Shown here one piece after another: positions 49,251 to 60,540 of a DNA stretch of 64,000 nucleotides. Positions within the stretch are counted from its first letter, which is position 1, and each line of letters opens with the position of its first letter. The position numbers were made by a program, and so were the translations under genes. Source of the DNA: Lumnitzera littorea (lineage: Eukaryota; Streptophyta; Magnoliopsida; Myrtales; Combretaceae); the NCBI GenBank assembly GCA_024138015.1, contig JAMXBB010000008.1:4234107-4298106 (forward strand), given 5' to 3'. Below the pieces are notes generated by a model. The model did no database searches. It was not told where the DNA came from and was given only the letters and a program-made list of their open reading frames with translations.

Positions 49251-51590
49251 TTTCATTAATAAAGTCCTGGAAACTTGTAAATAAATAAATAAATAAAAGG
49301 GCAATAAAGTTGTAATATCATCATTTAGCACCATTTAAACGTATTTTGACATTTTTGTGCTAGGCGGATGTCTACATTGCTGTGGGTTATGAAATGGACA
49401 TCAGGCGTTGCCCCACTGGGCCGATGGACATCCAGATCAGATGTATATGTAAGGCCCACATGGGTGTTAGAAAAAAGACACAATCTTTTAATATTTCATT
49501 ATTAATAGAGAGGAAAATGAACTTGTCAAACCCTTCACTCTTGCTCTTACGTACGAAACGGAACCACCTATAACAGCTATGTAATCGTCTGATAGAAACA
49601 ATATTACTTATTTAAACCGTTTAAGCATTTTTTTCTAATAATATTGCTTTGGAAAATGTTCAACATTATGGTATTTTGCTAGGAACGCGGGAGTTGGAGA
49701 TATTTTGTTGCTAAGAGTCGTTTAGAATTGTAACATTTAACGTAATTTGAGTGTACTGAAAAAAATAAAATAAAATAAACTCGAAGTTTTGACTGAAAAA
49801 AAAAAAAGAAATGGACCTTCTAAAATATTTTAAGTAAAATTATAAATTTAATAATTAAGATTATCTTAATTTTTAAATTATTAAATAATATCATCATGAC
49901 GTTATCTTTTTACCTATAACATCAATTATTGATTATATATGTTTACATTTTAAAAAGATAACTTTAAAAAGAATTTAAAAAAATAATTTTAGAGGATCCA
50001 AATAAAAAAAAAAATCAAATATAATAACATAATTTTGGAAAATATCTTCTCAACACTTTATTAGCAAAAGGAAAAAATTCATCTTTTTCTAAAGCAATAG
50101 CTAAGTAGATGAATAATAAAAATACATTTATCTTAATAATACTATTTATTGTAAGTATGACCTATAAGATAAGTATAACTACACGATTTCGGTGATTTTA
50201 TATAGTACAATTCAATAATTAATTTTTTTTTTTTTTTTTGCCAAAAAAAGGGTACAAAAATAATCAACGACATCAAAAGTTGGTAAACCTGTCTCTCTCT
50301 CCACTCAATGCATGCAAAATAAAGGCATTTTTGAAATTCTAAAGCAACGGTAAAAAATAATTCGTACGAAGAACAAAAGGGACACCGTCCGATGATAAGT
50401 CAAAAATTCGAATTGAAATGATTATGAAGCCTCCACCCTACAACCCCACTCAACGGTAGGATTCCCCGGTTTTGTTTCTTTGTATTAATATTATTAACTT
50501 CAAATCAGACCTCAGTACCTGTGTACTCGTGTGCCTCCCACTAGCGAAACAAAACTTGAAAAAACAAATGATAACTTTAGAAATTCTTTTACAAAGAATT
50601 CTCGTTTTTCGCTTTGCAAACAGATCAAATAATTTACATTACCAATGTTGGAATCCATCTGATGATAGTGCGAACCCTGTTTTTTTAATGGGTACGAAGT
50701 GCCGAGCCTGTTCAATTCATCTCTTCGTTATCGTGGCTTCGTCAGACGTCAACCGGTGTTCCACTACGACGACTTCTTCCTTTTTTATACTTTTTTTATT
50801 TTTTCCTCTTTTAATTACAGACCATATCGGGTGGGAGCGATTTTAACCCGATTCACTGCATACTTCTAATTCTTTTAATTAACGAAGCTTTAATCAATGG
50901 TCATGTTACACTTGTAATAGTACATCCTTCGAGAGAATACTTTCGACTCGAAAATCGTTTCTCTTTTAAAAATTATAACATATTCATGAAAAATTAAATG
51001 TACAGAAAAACCTAATTTTTTTTTTTTTTTTTAATCTAACCTATTAACAAGTACAGTGAGAACCTTTACTAACATTTTCCTTGTTTATGATGTGTTACAT
51101 TATCTTTGCTTAAAATATAAAATAACCAATATATTTTTTTTTTCTTTTTGTAAAACAACATAAAAAACCCAATGTATGCATGTACAAATACAAATTCTCT
51201 AGGTTTTCTCTATATTATGCAAAAATTAATTAAACTTTTAGCATTTCAAGGCTGAAATACTCAATGAATAAGTACTTTAATGTCGAAATTATTGAGAGTA
51301 TATTTCACCATTTTCATTTTTCACGAGACTTAGACCAACATATTTTCAATTTTTACGTCAATCTTTACATTAAAAAACAATTTTTCAAGAAAAAGGTGAA
51401 ATTTCACATTGAGCTTTGAATGTAGGAGTCTTTTGACATCCTTAGAGTGGAAGTTCCACTCTTTTATTTTATTTTATTTTTCTAATTTTTTTACTAGGAA
51501 CGATGCAATAGTTTTACTAATTATAGAAGTAGATTTACAAATTAAGAAAGCACACTGCAAATAGGTGATGCGGAATGTTGAATAATCACA
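49251..51590. other. AT-rich intergenic region
   Basis: The longest open frame (50,472-50,846, plus, 124 residues) has a hydrophobic tail and no recognisable domain, intron signals or homology pattern. I treat it as chance. Poly-T/A runs lie near 50,225 and 51,018. I see nothing else. Confidence 0.6.
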
Positions 51591-51599
51591 GTTCATTTA

Positions 51600-52300
51600 C
51601 AAACATGTGAACATGATTGTGAAGTTTGAGAGAATTTAAGAAAACATGTAAGTTTAGGAAATATATATCTCATAACTTTTATGAATATATGAAGAGATTT
51701 ACAAAATTTAAAGGATTTGGGTAAATTTAGGGGTATTAGGGTCAAAGATTGTAGTTCCCAACTTAGGATCATTACTATTATTAGAGCCGGTGATGGAAGT
51801 TCCCGGATATACATATATATTCATATAATTGTGTGGGATCTTATGTACCCCTTTGTGTGATATACTAGACTTAAACAAGATAATTAAATGGAATGATTGT
51901 TTAAGTGTTACATTAAATGCATGTGATTTATGAATGCCTGATATGCAAATGTGTTTATGATACTTGCATACTTAGCTTAACCTTACCCCTTATGTGACTC
52001 CTTTGTATTTTAGCTACAGGTAAGCCAACGAGTTCATATCTTATGAGAAGGTTCAATGATACTACAAATAGGGATGTGCAAGTTGCTCAGTAGGTGTTGC
52101 TATGATGATCGGTATATGGGAGAGATGTATTGTATAGGTTAGATATGTTAGTTGTTGATTTATGTGTTGGAAAGAGACTCATATAGCTTAGCTTCTATTA
52201 GTATATGGCAAGTTTTTGTAATACAAGCCATCATGAACTTTAGTGGCTTATTTGTCGCTAATATCAATTGCTATTAGGTTTAATTGATTTCTATTATATC
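51600..52300 (+). mobile_element. Possible decayed gypsy LTR
   Basis: The sequence AGCTACAGGTAAGCCAACGAG near 52,011-52,031, preceded by CTTACCCCTTATGTGACTCC, resembles leader portions of plant gypsy LTRs. No terminal TG...CA ends, target duplications or partner LTR were found, so this is a weak call. Confidence 0.25.
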
Positions 52301-52989
52301 ATGTGTTACACTTGAGCTTATAGACTAGATTATATTTATTGCACTTAAACATATTATTGGTAGATTTGTATTATGTGAGTTTGGCGGTTTATGTAGTGGA
52401 TTTCTAGGTAGTTTGTTCATTGAGTGAATAACAATATCTAGCTTGTAGCACACAATGAGTTTTGCAATAGCCTATTGGTACGATGATAAATGAGTCAAGT
52501 CGAAACAATACAATATCGAGATTAACTCAAGCTTGACTTAGAATTCTAAAGCTTAAGCTCGAATCACAATGATACTCAATAAACTCAAACTTAATTCGAT
52601 TAAAGCTAGTTTTGACTCAATAATTTTACAAAGATATCATAAATTTAATTAAAATAATAATAGTATCTATACTCGACTTAAACTTAACTAATATTTAAAC
52701 TTGATTTGAGTTTGATTAGGTTCATGTGCCTATCAAGATAAACAACATAAAGTAGATTAAATACATCGCAAGTATGCTGAAATTGATGCATGGCCATGAA
52801 TAATAACGGTATGCTAGCACCCATTATTGATAGTAGATTTGAATGAAATTTAGTTGATGTTGCATTTATATTATGGGTTTATAAAATATAATAAATAATT
52901 AAGTAGATAAAATTACTTACGGATTCTTTGAAAAAAAAAAACCCTCTTTTTTTTTTTTATTGTTATGGTTATCATTTATAAAGTAATAG

Positions 52990-53841
52990 CAGGTCGGTGG
53001 ATAGATGGTTGGAGGAATTAATTCACAATTTTTCAAGAAATAAACTACATCTCAAATCTATGGTGGGAGAAGTTTCTACATATCTTTGGCATATTTATAA
53101 ACATAGATGTGGTTATATATTCAATCATAAAATGCCTAATCCCCAGCATGTGATTGTCCTTATTAAAGATACTGTTTTAGGGTTTAACAATTTGCATAAT
53201 GATGGGAAGATGGTGAACCGTGGCCGTTTAAATGATTGCAAAAGTGGTTGCCGATGTTGCTGGAACTTCAAAACAAAGATTGTCCTGGGATCCTCCTCCA
53301 GTGGCTTTGTGAAGCTTAATTGTGACTGGGCGTGTAGCAACGAGAGGTACATTGCAGGATATAGTGTTGTGGCAAGAAAGCATGACGAAAATTTCTTGGG
53401 TGCAACTTGTGATTTAGGTTGCTATTCATGATCCTCATTTTGCTGAAATTACTAATGTTAAGGAAGCTCTTATAATAGTCAAGAGAAAGGGTTGGAGAAG
53501 AATTATTGTTAAGAGTAACTCATCTATTACAATCAATTGTATTAAGAGGCATGAAACAAGATGGACTACTTTTGCTATTATAGTTGATATAAAGTATCTT
53601 TTATCATCTTTCAAGTCATGTCAATTTAAGTTGATAAATCAAAAGGCTAGCTTATATGCTAATTGGGTAGCATCCTTAGGAAAAAAGGGTTTGAGTATGT
53701 GTTTTAGGGAATGTAATCCCTTCAGCCCTTTAGCAAGATTACTACATCATGATCATGTACCCTGATCATTAGGAACTTTCTAATTTGTGTTATTTTCAAT
53801 GTTATGACATGTTTCAGTTTGGGAAAAAAAAAAGGAAAAAA
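52990..53841 (+). mobile_element. 5'-truncated LINE with poly-A tail
   Basis: The 852-bp insert encodes only the C-terminal RNase H-like end of a plant non-LTR retrotransposon and finishes with an A-rich tail (53,824-53,841). It is flanked by a 10-bp direct repeat AAAGTAATAG (52,980-52,989 and 53,842-53,851). Extreme 5' truncation, an A-tail and a target duplication are the products of target-primed reverse transcription. It lies immediately downstream of an A/T-rich tract (52,930-52,960). Confidence 0.8.
52997..53764 (+). pseudogene. LINE RNase H-like domain remnant
   Basis: The first frame (52,997-53,431) has a tryptophan-rich linker (YLWHIYKHRCGYIF) and then GFVKLNCDWACSNERYIAGY, the start of the plant LINE RNase H domain with its first Asp. 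A frame shift near 53,405-53,430 moves the reading to AEITNVKEALIIVKRKGWRR, IIVKSNSS and LYANWVASLGKK, ending at a stop near 53,764. The shift and the missing upstream RT make it non-functional. Similar domains occur as standalone RNase H genes in plants, but the target duplication marks this one as a retrotransposon end. Confidence 0.75.
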
Positions 53842-53851
53842 AAAGTAATAG

Positions 53852-56119
53852 TAAGCACTTGTATCTACAAAATCACACCAAATAAACTGTAAAATATCCT
53901 TTTTCTTGTAACTTACATATCTTTCTCTCTATCTTCTTTTTTTTTTTTTCCTAAGTTATATCGATAACTGTAGTATTTTTAAATATTTAATATATCAAAC
54001 CAATAATATGGATATAAATTGACTTAGTATGCACAGTTATTTTGTAGACGCTCTTTTGGAAGCTTTTTCAAAATTGAAGCTATAAAATTATCTAGTTATA
54101 TTGTACAAGAAATTGCATGTGGTTATGAATACAATGAGCAGGGGAGGTAAAGGTGCAGTTAATAGCCAGTAATATTAGTTGTTATTTTGGAAAATATCTT
54201 GAAAAATGAAGAAAATACCTATCTTTGAAAAAAGAAAAAATCAATTATTCATTACCATATTGATATTTTCATAGATTAATATTAGTTATTATATTATTGC
54301 ATCCACCATTAAAAACTGATAAAATCAATATTATTAAATCCGAACCAAAAAGTTAACCCTAAAGTGAGAAGAGCTTAAGGATCGAGGGTTCAATTGAAAT
54401 TAAATCAAAATTGAATTAGGATCAATAAAAATATTATAATATAGTTCATATTTATTTATAAATTAATAAAAATTACCTATTTTTTTTTTAGAATTAAAAG
54501 TTAACAGTTTTTACAGTTTATTTTTTTCCTTGATCTACATTTTTTTTTTGCATTGTGTGTTTTTTAGAAAATATAAAACAAAATAATATATTTTAATTCG
54601 AAAAAAACCTAATGAGTTCTTATAGGAACTGAATTAAACTAATCGAGTAAATTAGTTGAACTGGAATCATTGTTAACAAGGGTCAAAAGGACAACTTGAA
54701 CTAATTTTATGAAAAATCAAGTCTAACTAAGTTGGACTAGAGGTCAACCCTAGTGTGACAACATTAGATAAAACAACTACTAATATAGGTTAACCACAAA
54801 CTCCAATTTAGAAAACTTTCTCCCACAATTATTTTGTGAAATAATTAACTTGATAAGAGAATTTAAATATTTGTATGTTTGTGTAGAATTAAAATAGTGA
54901 AAATAATAAATAAATTACTACAATTCTAGATCAATGTTTATGGGAAAAACTTTGTTTACATCAAAAGTTGATTCTCTCTCATATTAAGTAGCCTACCAAC
55001 AACTACTTTGTATGAAGTTATCACGGACTGAGGTACAAACATTTGGATTCTAATAAAAAATCTTGGTCATTGTCAAAGTTGTATTGTATCTAAATCTGTA
55101 TGTTTATGTATATATTGGTAATAGGAATGTGTACCAAAATTTAGATGTTGTGTCTAAATTTATGTATTTATACCATAATTTTCACTGTGAGTTCACCTGA
55201 AATCAGTTGCAAGTAAATCCCAAAGTACTGCTTTCAAAAAAAAAAAAAAAAAAATCCCCAAAAGTATTACCTTTTCTTTTCGAAAAAGGGTAAGGGCAAG
55301 GGATTTTGGGGCCGGCGGTACAAGAAAGGGGTAGGATCCAATTTTTTTTTTTTTTTTCTGTCCTTCTTTCCCTCCCGACTTTCTCTCTAATTGCAAAAAT
55401 GACCCCACTCCTATGGCATCCAACTTTCTTATGAGTCTTCCCTCTATATGTACTTAACTAAACCATCCCAATTGGAAATTAAAACCTAGACCTTACTTGC
55501 AAACATTTTATATAATCCACCTTTTTAATCATACAACTCTTCTTTCCTTTTTTTTTTTTTTTTTTAAGTATCCCCAAACTTCTTATCTCACCTGATACTT
55601 CCTTTATTCATGGTGATCATGGAAAGAGGATTATTTGTTGCACAAGAGAAGGAATAAATCGATCTCCTTTATATTGGAATAAATAGTCTACACAATCTTG
55701 TTTTGATAGATTCAGCTTAATTTTATATATACATCGATAGATTATGTTGATCACGTTATCATCAAAAGAGAAAATCATGTAGCCATTCAATTAAAAAAAA
55801 AAAAATGAAGGATTTGCTACATGAAGAATTTTTCACAAAGGATAACATCTAACTCAAATATTTCCTTTGAAGTGGATCAATTGAAGCCCTCTTCATTTAA
55901 TATTTGACATAGATTTGACCAAAGCAAAACGATTTCCTCAACTATGGGCTCTAACATTAAGCTCTTGCTAATCAAGGAGTTAATCCAGACAATCTAGATC
56001 AGAGGTATACAAGCTAGTCGATAAATTTGATGATATGACCGAAATACATATTTGAGTTCAAATTTACTACTTAATGGAACTCTTAAACAATCCTAATTTT
56101 ATTTTGAAATTTATGTCTC
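53852..56119. other. AT-rich intergenic region
   Basis: It contains long A and T homopolymers (55,237-55,254; 55,342-55,357; 55,550-55,565), and short frames such as 55,193-55,423 made of them. No gene or element is recognised. Confidence 0.65.
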
Positions 56120-57362
56120 CTTGTTAAGAATTCTTGTTTTTCACATCAAAGGTCCTTTATACTTAAGCGAGTCACTTAATTAAATCCTTTAAATTTTTAT
56201 TGTTGCACCATATAAGTAATTCATTAGCATTATACATGATGTATGACCATAAATATGAGAAGCTACGTGGAGAACTAATATAAATAAAAATGATTTAAAT
56301 GAACGACAATTCAATTTTAGCACAAACATGAGATTCTTAAATGATTCATTTCAAGTATAGAGGATTTAATTAAATTTTAATACAAAAATTGAAAGTTCCA
56401 AGAAGCATTTAATTTTCATAAGGAGAAAAAAAAAATCGTTATGTTCTTAATTACGTCAAAGTTCCCTTATCCATATGTGCACCAAGTAATCCATTAGCAT
56501 TCTACATGATGTATGACCATAAATATGAGAACCTACGTGGAGAAATAACATAAATAAATAAAAAAAGATATAAATGACCATAATGAATAACATAGTTCAA
56601 TTTTTAGCACAAACATGAAACACTTAATTGACTCATTTAAAATATAGAGCACTTAATTAAATTTTAATACAAACAATAAAAGCTTTCCACTATGTTTGGC
56701 AACTTTTGTGAAGGGTAGAACTCAAAAGAAAGTTGTGAAAAATAAAAGAGAGGAAAAGAAATCAAATGAAATATGATTTTTGTTGTTGTTTGGATATAAA
56801 AAATAGAAATGCAAGGAAATAGAAAGAAAAGAGAAAATATTTTTTTCATGTGACTAAACTACCCTTTATTATATAACAAGAAAAAAGAGGGACCTAAAGA
56901 AGAGTTTCGTAGAGAGAGAGAGAGGAGAAGAAAGAGAGGAGAAGAGAGGTTTTGCCATATCAATTACCGTTTTTTTTTTTCTAACACATCATGATAAGAA
57001 AAAAATAAAAAATAGTGAAAAAGAGCATTTTCTAGTTGGAGAATAAGATGAACAGTGTTTGTTTTTGTCTTTCTTTTCAAGGACATTTTTATAATCTCAT
57101 ACTATTTCCATCTATTTGAACAGATTTCTCTCCAAATTTGGAAAGGAAAAAAGAGGGCTTTTGAGTGGAATTGTGTTCATTAGTTTCTACCAAATTCATC
57201 TAATTTTTAGTTTTTTTTAAGTGATCGAAACATATATTTTCTTTTCATTTTCCTTAATTTCCATTTATTTCTACCTATCCAAACATAGTGTTCGATTGTT
57301 TCCATCATAAAAGGATTTCCTCTAAAAGTTTCTATAAGCATTTAATTTCAAAAGGAGAAACA
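56120..57362. repeat. Diverged tandem duplication, second unit split by a MITE
   Basis: Unit 1 is about 56,120-56,432. Unit 2 is about 56,433-57,362 including the 603-bp MITE. Shared anchors are CATTAGCATTMTACATGATG (56,222 and 56,492), GTATGACCATAAATATGAGA, TTTAATTAAATTTTAATAC, and GCATTTAATTTYMAWAGGAG (56,406 and 57,338). Unit 1 has about 40 extra bases near its start. The duplication predates the MITE insertion. Confidence 0.8.
56688..57290. mobile_element. Complete CACTA-like MITE, 603 bp
   Basis: Perfect 12-base terminal inverted repeats CACTATGTTTGG and CCAAACATAGTG are flanked by a 3-bp direct repeat TTC (56,685-56,687 and 57,291-57,293). Ends beginning CACTA with a 3-bp target duplication fit the CACTA superfamily. 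No transposase is encoded, so it is non-autonomous. A degenerate relative lies in a DRP1 intron at 42,546-42,900. Confidence 0.8.
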
Positions 57363-57631
57363 ATTTCTTATTTGCTACAATACCCATTCACTTATTCACC
57401 AGATCTTGAAAAATAATTAAAGAACTAGACTATAGCTTCAAAAAAGCTTAGGATATCTTGTTGTCCTTTGATACATCTATATGTTAAAGTAGCCTTCCAT
57501 ATTATTGACATGATTGTTCTCCATTTAAGTCAATTGTAGGAGGTATGTCAATCACCATTATTCAAAAACATACATAACCAACCCTAAAGCTGTGTTTTCG
57601 TTTTCTCCTTCACGCACTCCATAAGCATAAG

Positions 57632-58022
57632 ATGAAGGGCTTTTCTTTTTTCGTCTTCCTCTTACTCACTTTTGCTTATGGTATTTGTTTATAATAAAAA
57701 AGTTTCTAGTGATATGTTCAAATTACATGCAATTATAGTATGAGCCGTGCATATTGCAGTCTCATAAGATGTATTCACATTGTTATGCATGTCTACACGA
57801 TATGCCTATTAAATGTTGATCTAATCTTTTTGTTTTTATTTTTATTTTTCTTTTATAGCACCTAGCGGACTCGATGCAGGCTCTTGCACTACAACCAGGC
57901 CTATAATAGATTGCACCGGTCAACGGTGCGAATTTAATTGTATTGAATGGTTTGGCTCCTCCACAGTCATAAATTCGAAATGTATGGGAAAACAAGCTTG
58001 CCAATGTATATATTCATGTTAA
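57632..58022 (+). CDS. Secreted defensin-like cysteine-rich peptide (2 exons)
   Basis: Exon 1 is 57,632-57,680 and exon 2 is 57,859-58,022, joined by a 178-bp GT-AG intron with a T-rich acceptor tract. The product has 70 residues. Residues 1-16 or so are a signal peptide (MKGFSFFVFLLLTFAYA). The mature part has eight cysteines at 26, 35, 40, 44, 58, 64, 66 and 70, spaced C-x8-C-x4-C-x3-C-x13-C-x5-C-x1-C-x3-C. CxxxC plus CxC is the cysteine-stabilised alpha-beta signature, and an intron splitting the signal peptide from the mature peptide is typical of plant defensin-like (LCR/DEFL) genes. It is expected to be exported to the apoplast. A defence or reproductive signalling role is possible, but nothing here tells which. 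The GxC before the fifth cysteine seen in classical defensins is absent. It is too small and split for simple ORF calling. Confidence 0.82.
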
Positions 58023-59380
58023 TCACATAAGCTAAGGGTTTTCCTTTTTCTCTTGCTCAGATGTATCATGTAACCCGACAAATAAAACAAATAGTAGAAA
58101 TGATTTGCAAAATTTGGTGACTCATGTGATCTTTGTTGTCATTTTAATATATATATTTTTTAATTAGATATGCATATGGGTGGAGTAAGACATGGGCATG
58201 GAGACTCACCTAACCCGAGGTAGCCGGAATCGGCATGTCGCTGGCCCTTCATTGTCGAACCATTACTAACCCATGCACGGGCGGTTCTCGGCTAGGTCTA
58301 AGGATTTATAGTGGATATTAGTTAACAGAAACAATAATGTTAAAATAAATTTTTTAAATTATAAACATTATACATTATGGATAAATTGGTTAACTTTATC
58401 GGACTCTTCTTCCATAAGTTTTTTCTCTCTCCCCCACTTCTTTTCAAACTTCACTTTTTCTCCACCATGTTATTCCAATCCAACCATTTAATTTTCAAAT
58501 TGTAAACAAACTTTATTTCCCTCTAAAGCTCTCCTCCATTTTGTCCCACTTTCTTAATATTTTTTCTTTTTATTTCTCCAAATTAACTTCCCATTTCTAA
58601 CTTTTTTTTTTTCACTCAAAGAATTAACTTTTATTTTCAAATAATAAAAAGCCGTACTTTAACTTCTCATTTCTATTTAAGTAGCACTTTTCCATAAATC
58701 ATTATTCACATTCTTGAGTAAAACATTTTTATGTCTTCCATATTATTATACAAAATTATTTAAATAATTTTTCGTACTAAAACAGTTAACGTAATTTAAT
58801 AATGTAGTTTTTATTCTCTTTTACAAGCAATATATATAAGTACGTTACTTTAATAATAGCTGTATATAAATTTATTGCATTGCTATATTTAATTTTTGCA
58901 TACACATAGCAAATGCATGACTACTAGTCTTATATAACGTATGAAATTGATAGAATAGGTTAGATAATATATTTTTGGCTCAAATAATTTGTTTTGCATT
59001 GCAATGGGAAAAATGAAAACAACAACGGGCACCAGAAGTTATCAAGAGGCTAAAAGTTCCTTTTGATGTATTTATTTTTGAAAAAAAAAAAAGAGAAAAA
59101 CATCTAATAAACATTGTAAAGCTATACATATAACTCTTTGGTGAGTATTTTAGTGCTATGATTAAGAGAATCGACCTATTCTTCATATCCGCGTCGTAAT
59201 CGTCGAAAAGCGTCTCTTTAGTTCTTCGTACTAATCGGACTATACCACTTTTGAGAGGCCGGCATTAGTTTGAGTATTCTATAAATATAACAACTTCAAA
59301 CCCTTGCATCTCAACTCAAAACACACGCTTTAACATCTTTTGGCTAACAACATATTACATACACACACAGACATATATAT
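58023..59380. other. Intergenic region with a GC-richer island
   Basis: Mostly AT-rich, with an unusual GC-richer stretch at about 58,195-58,310 (words AACCCGAGGTAGCCGGAATC and ACCCATGCACGGGCGG). It has no open frame of note and no structure I can name. A second small GC-richer patch lies at 59,185-59,265. Confidence 0.55.
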
Positions 59381-59387
59381 ATATATT

Positions 59388-59440
59388 GTGGATCGAATCC
59401 GCTCTATTAAAAGGGCAGCGATCATACCATTAGACCATGC
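59388..59440 (-). pseudogene. tRNA-Pro-like fragment
   Basis: The minus strand reads TGGTCTAATGGTATGAT, very close to the A-box region of plant tRNA-Pro (TGGTCTAGTGGTATGAT), and then a shortened middle and GGATTCGATCC, a B-box-like T arm. The acceptor stem does not pair and the anticodon arm is deformed. It is not a functional tRNA. It may be a tRNA pseudogene or the head of a SINE. Confidence 0.4.
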
Positions 59441-60540
59441 ATTTGATTTTGTTTGCTTCCAACGTCATTGTAACATACTCTTTATTTTCTTTGCTTGGCC
59501 AATTAATGGCTCTCATTCTTCTAGATTGTATCAGTTTTAAAGTGGGAAAGATCAGAACCTGCAATCTCATCTTCCAGCATCCCTTAAAAAATAAATATAG
59601 ATAAAAAAATATATAAAATAACTTATAAAAAGTCTTTAACTTTTAATTATTAAGGAAATAAGTAATTTTTATTACCTTATACGTAAATATAAATTATATT
59701 ATAATATTTTATTGATCTCAATTCGATTCTGATTTAACTTTGATTTCGATGCTTAACCTTCTCTTATTCTTGAGTCAACTTGCTAATCTAGATTTAACAA
59801 TATTAGTTTGAATTAGGTCAATTTAATCGAATCTAACCCTACTTTCATTTTGTTTATTCTAATTCATTATTGTAATTTTTGTTTAACAAATACATTTTAT
59901 TATTTCTTCATTCGAAAATATAAAAAGAAAAAATATAATACGAAAAGTAGTTATACTACATCGTACCCTTGGGCTCCCCCACTTTACAATTTACAACCCC
60001 AGTCACATGAAACTATATCCAGTGGTGAAAAAGAAAAAAAAAAAGGAAAAAAAAAAAAAGGCCCTTGTACAAGAGCCATGGCCTATGTAATATGTTAAAT
60101 CATCCCAGGAGCCAACGCCCATTGCACTTGCATTAAAGGATGGTCGACATCATTTACTCGACTAAAATAATTAGTGGTTTCTTATATTCCCAAATTCAAT
60201 GCATTTATGCCATACTAAGTTCTTTGTGTGTTTTTTATTGGTTTCTTTCTTCTTTTTTTAATCTATTTTATAATATATTACTTGGAGAAGATTCAAGCAA
60301 TTGGATCTTTCATTAAGATTTGAAAATCCAAAATATTCTAATTAGTTGTAGTAGGTAAATTCAAAATTGGTTGGTGTATTCTTAATTTTTCTTTGTGATT
60401 TATAAAGACAAGTAACTTTTTACATTTGAATTTATTTAAATACAAGTTTATAATTATAATTTATCATATCTATAACTAATTTTGTAATGCGAAGGAAAAT
60501 TATTTTCAAAAATAAGGATATTCTAAGGATTTCAAGAGTT
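59441..60540. other. AT-rich intergenic region
   Basis: Simple A-rich tracts (60,030-60,060) and short frames without domains (59,340-59,540; 59,850-60,098). No gene is seen. Confidence 0.6.

Noticed and set aside
50472..50846. 124-residue plus-strand open frame
   Set aside because: No domain, no convincing signal peptide, hydrophobic low-complexity tail and no codon pattern unlike background. Treated as chance.
59388..59440. Functional tRNA-Pro gene
   Set aside because: The acceptor stem does not pair and the anticodon arm is deformed; kept only as a fragment.
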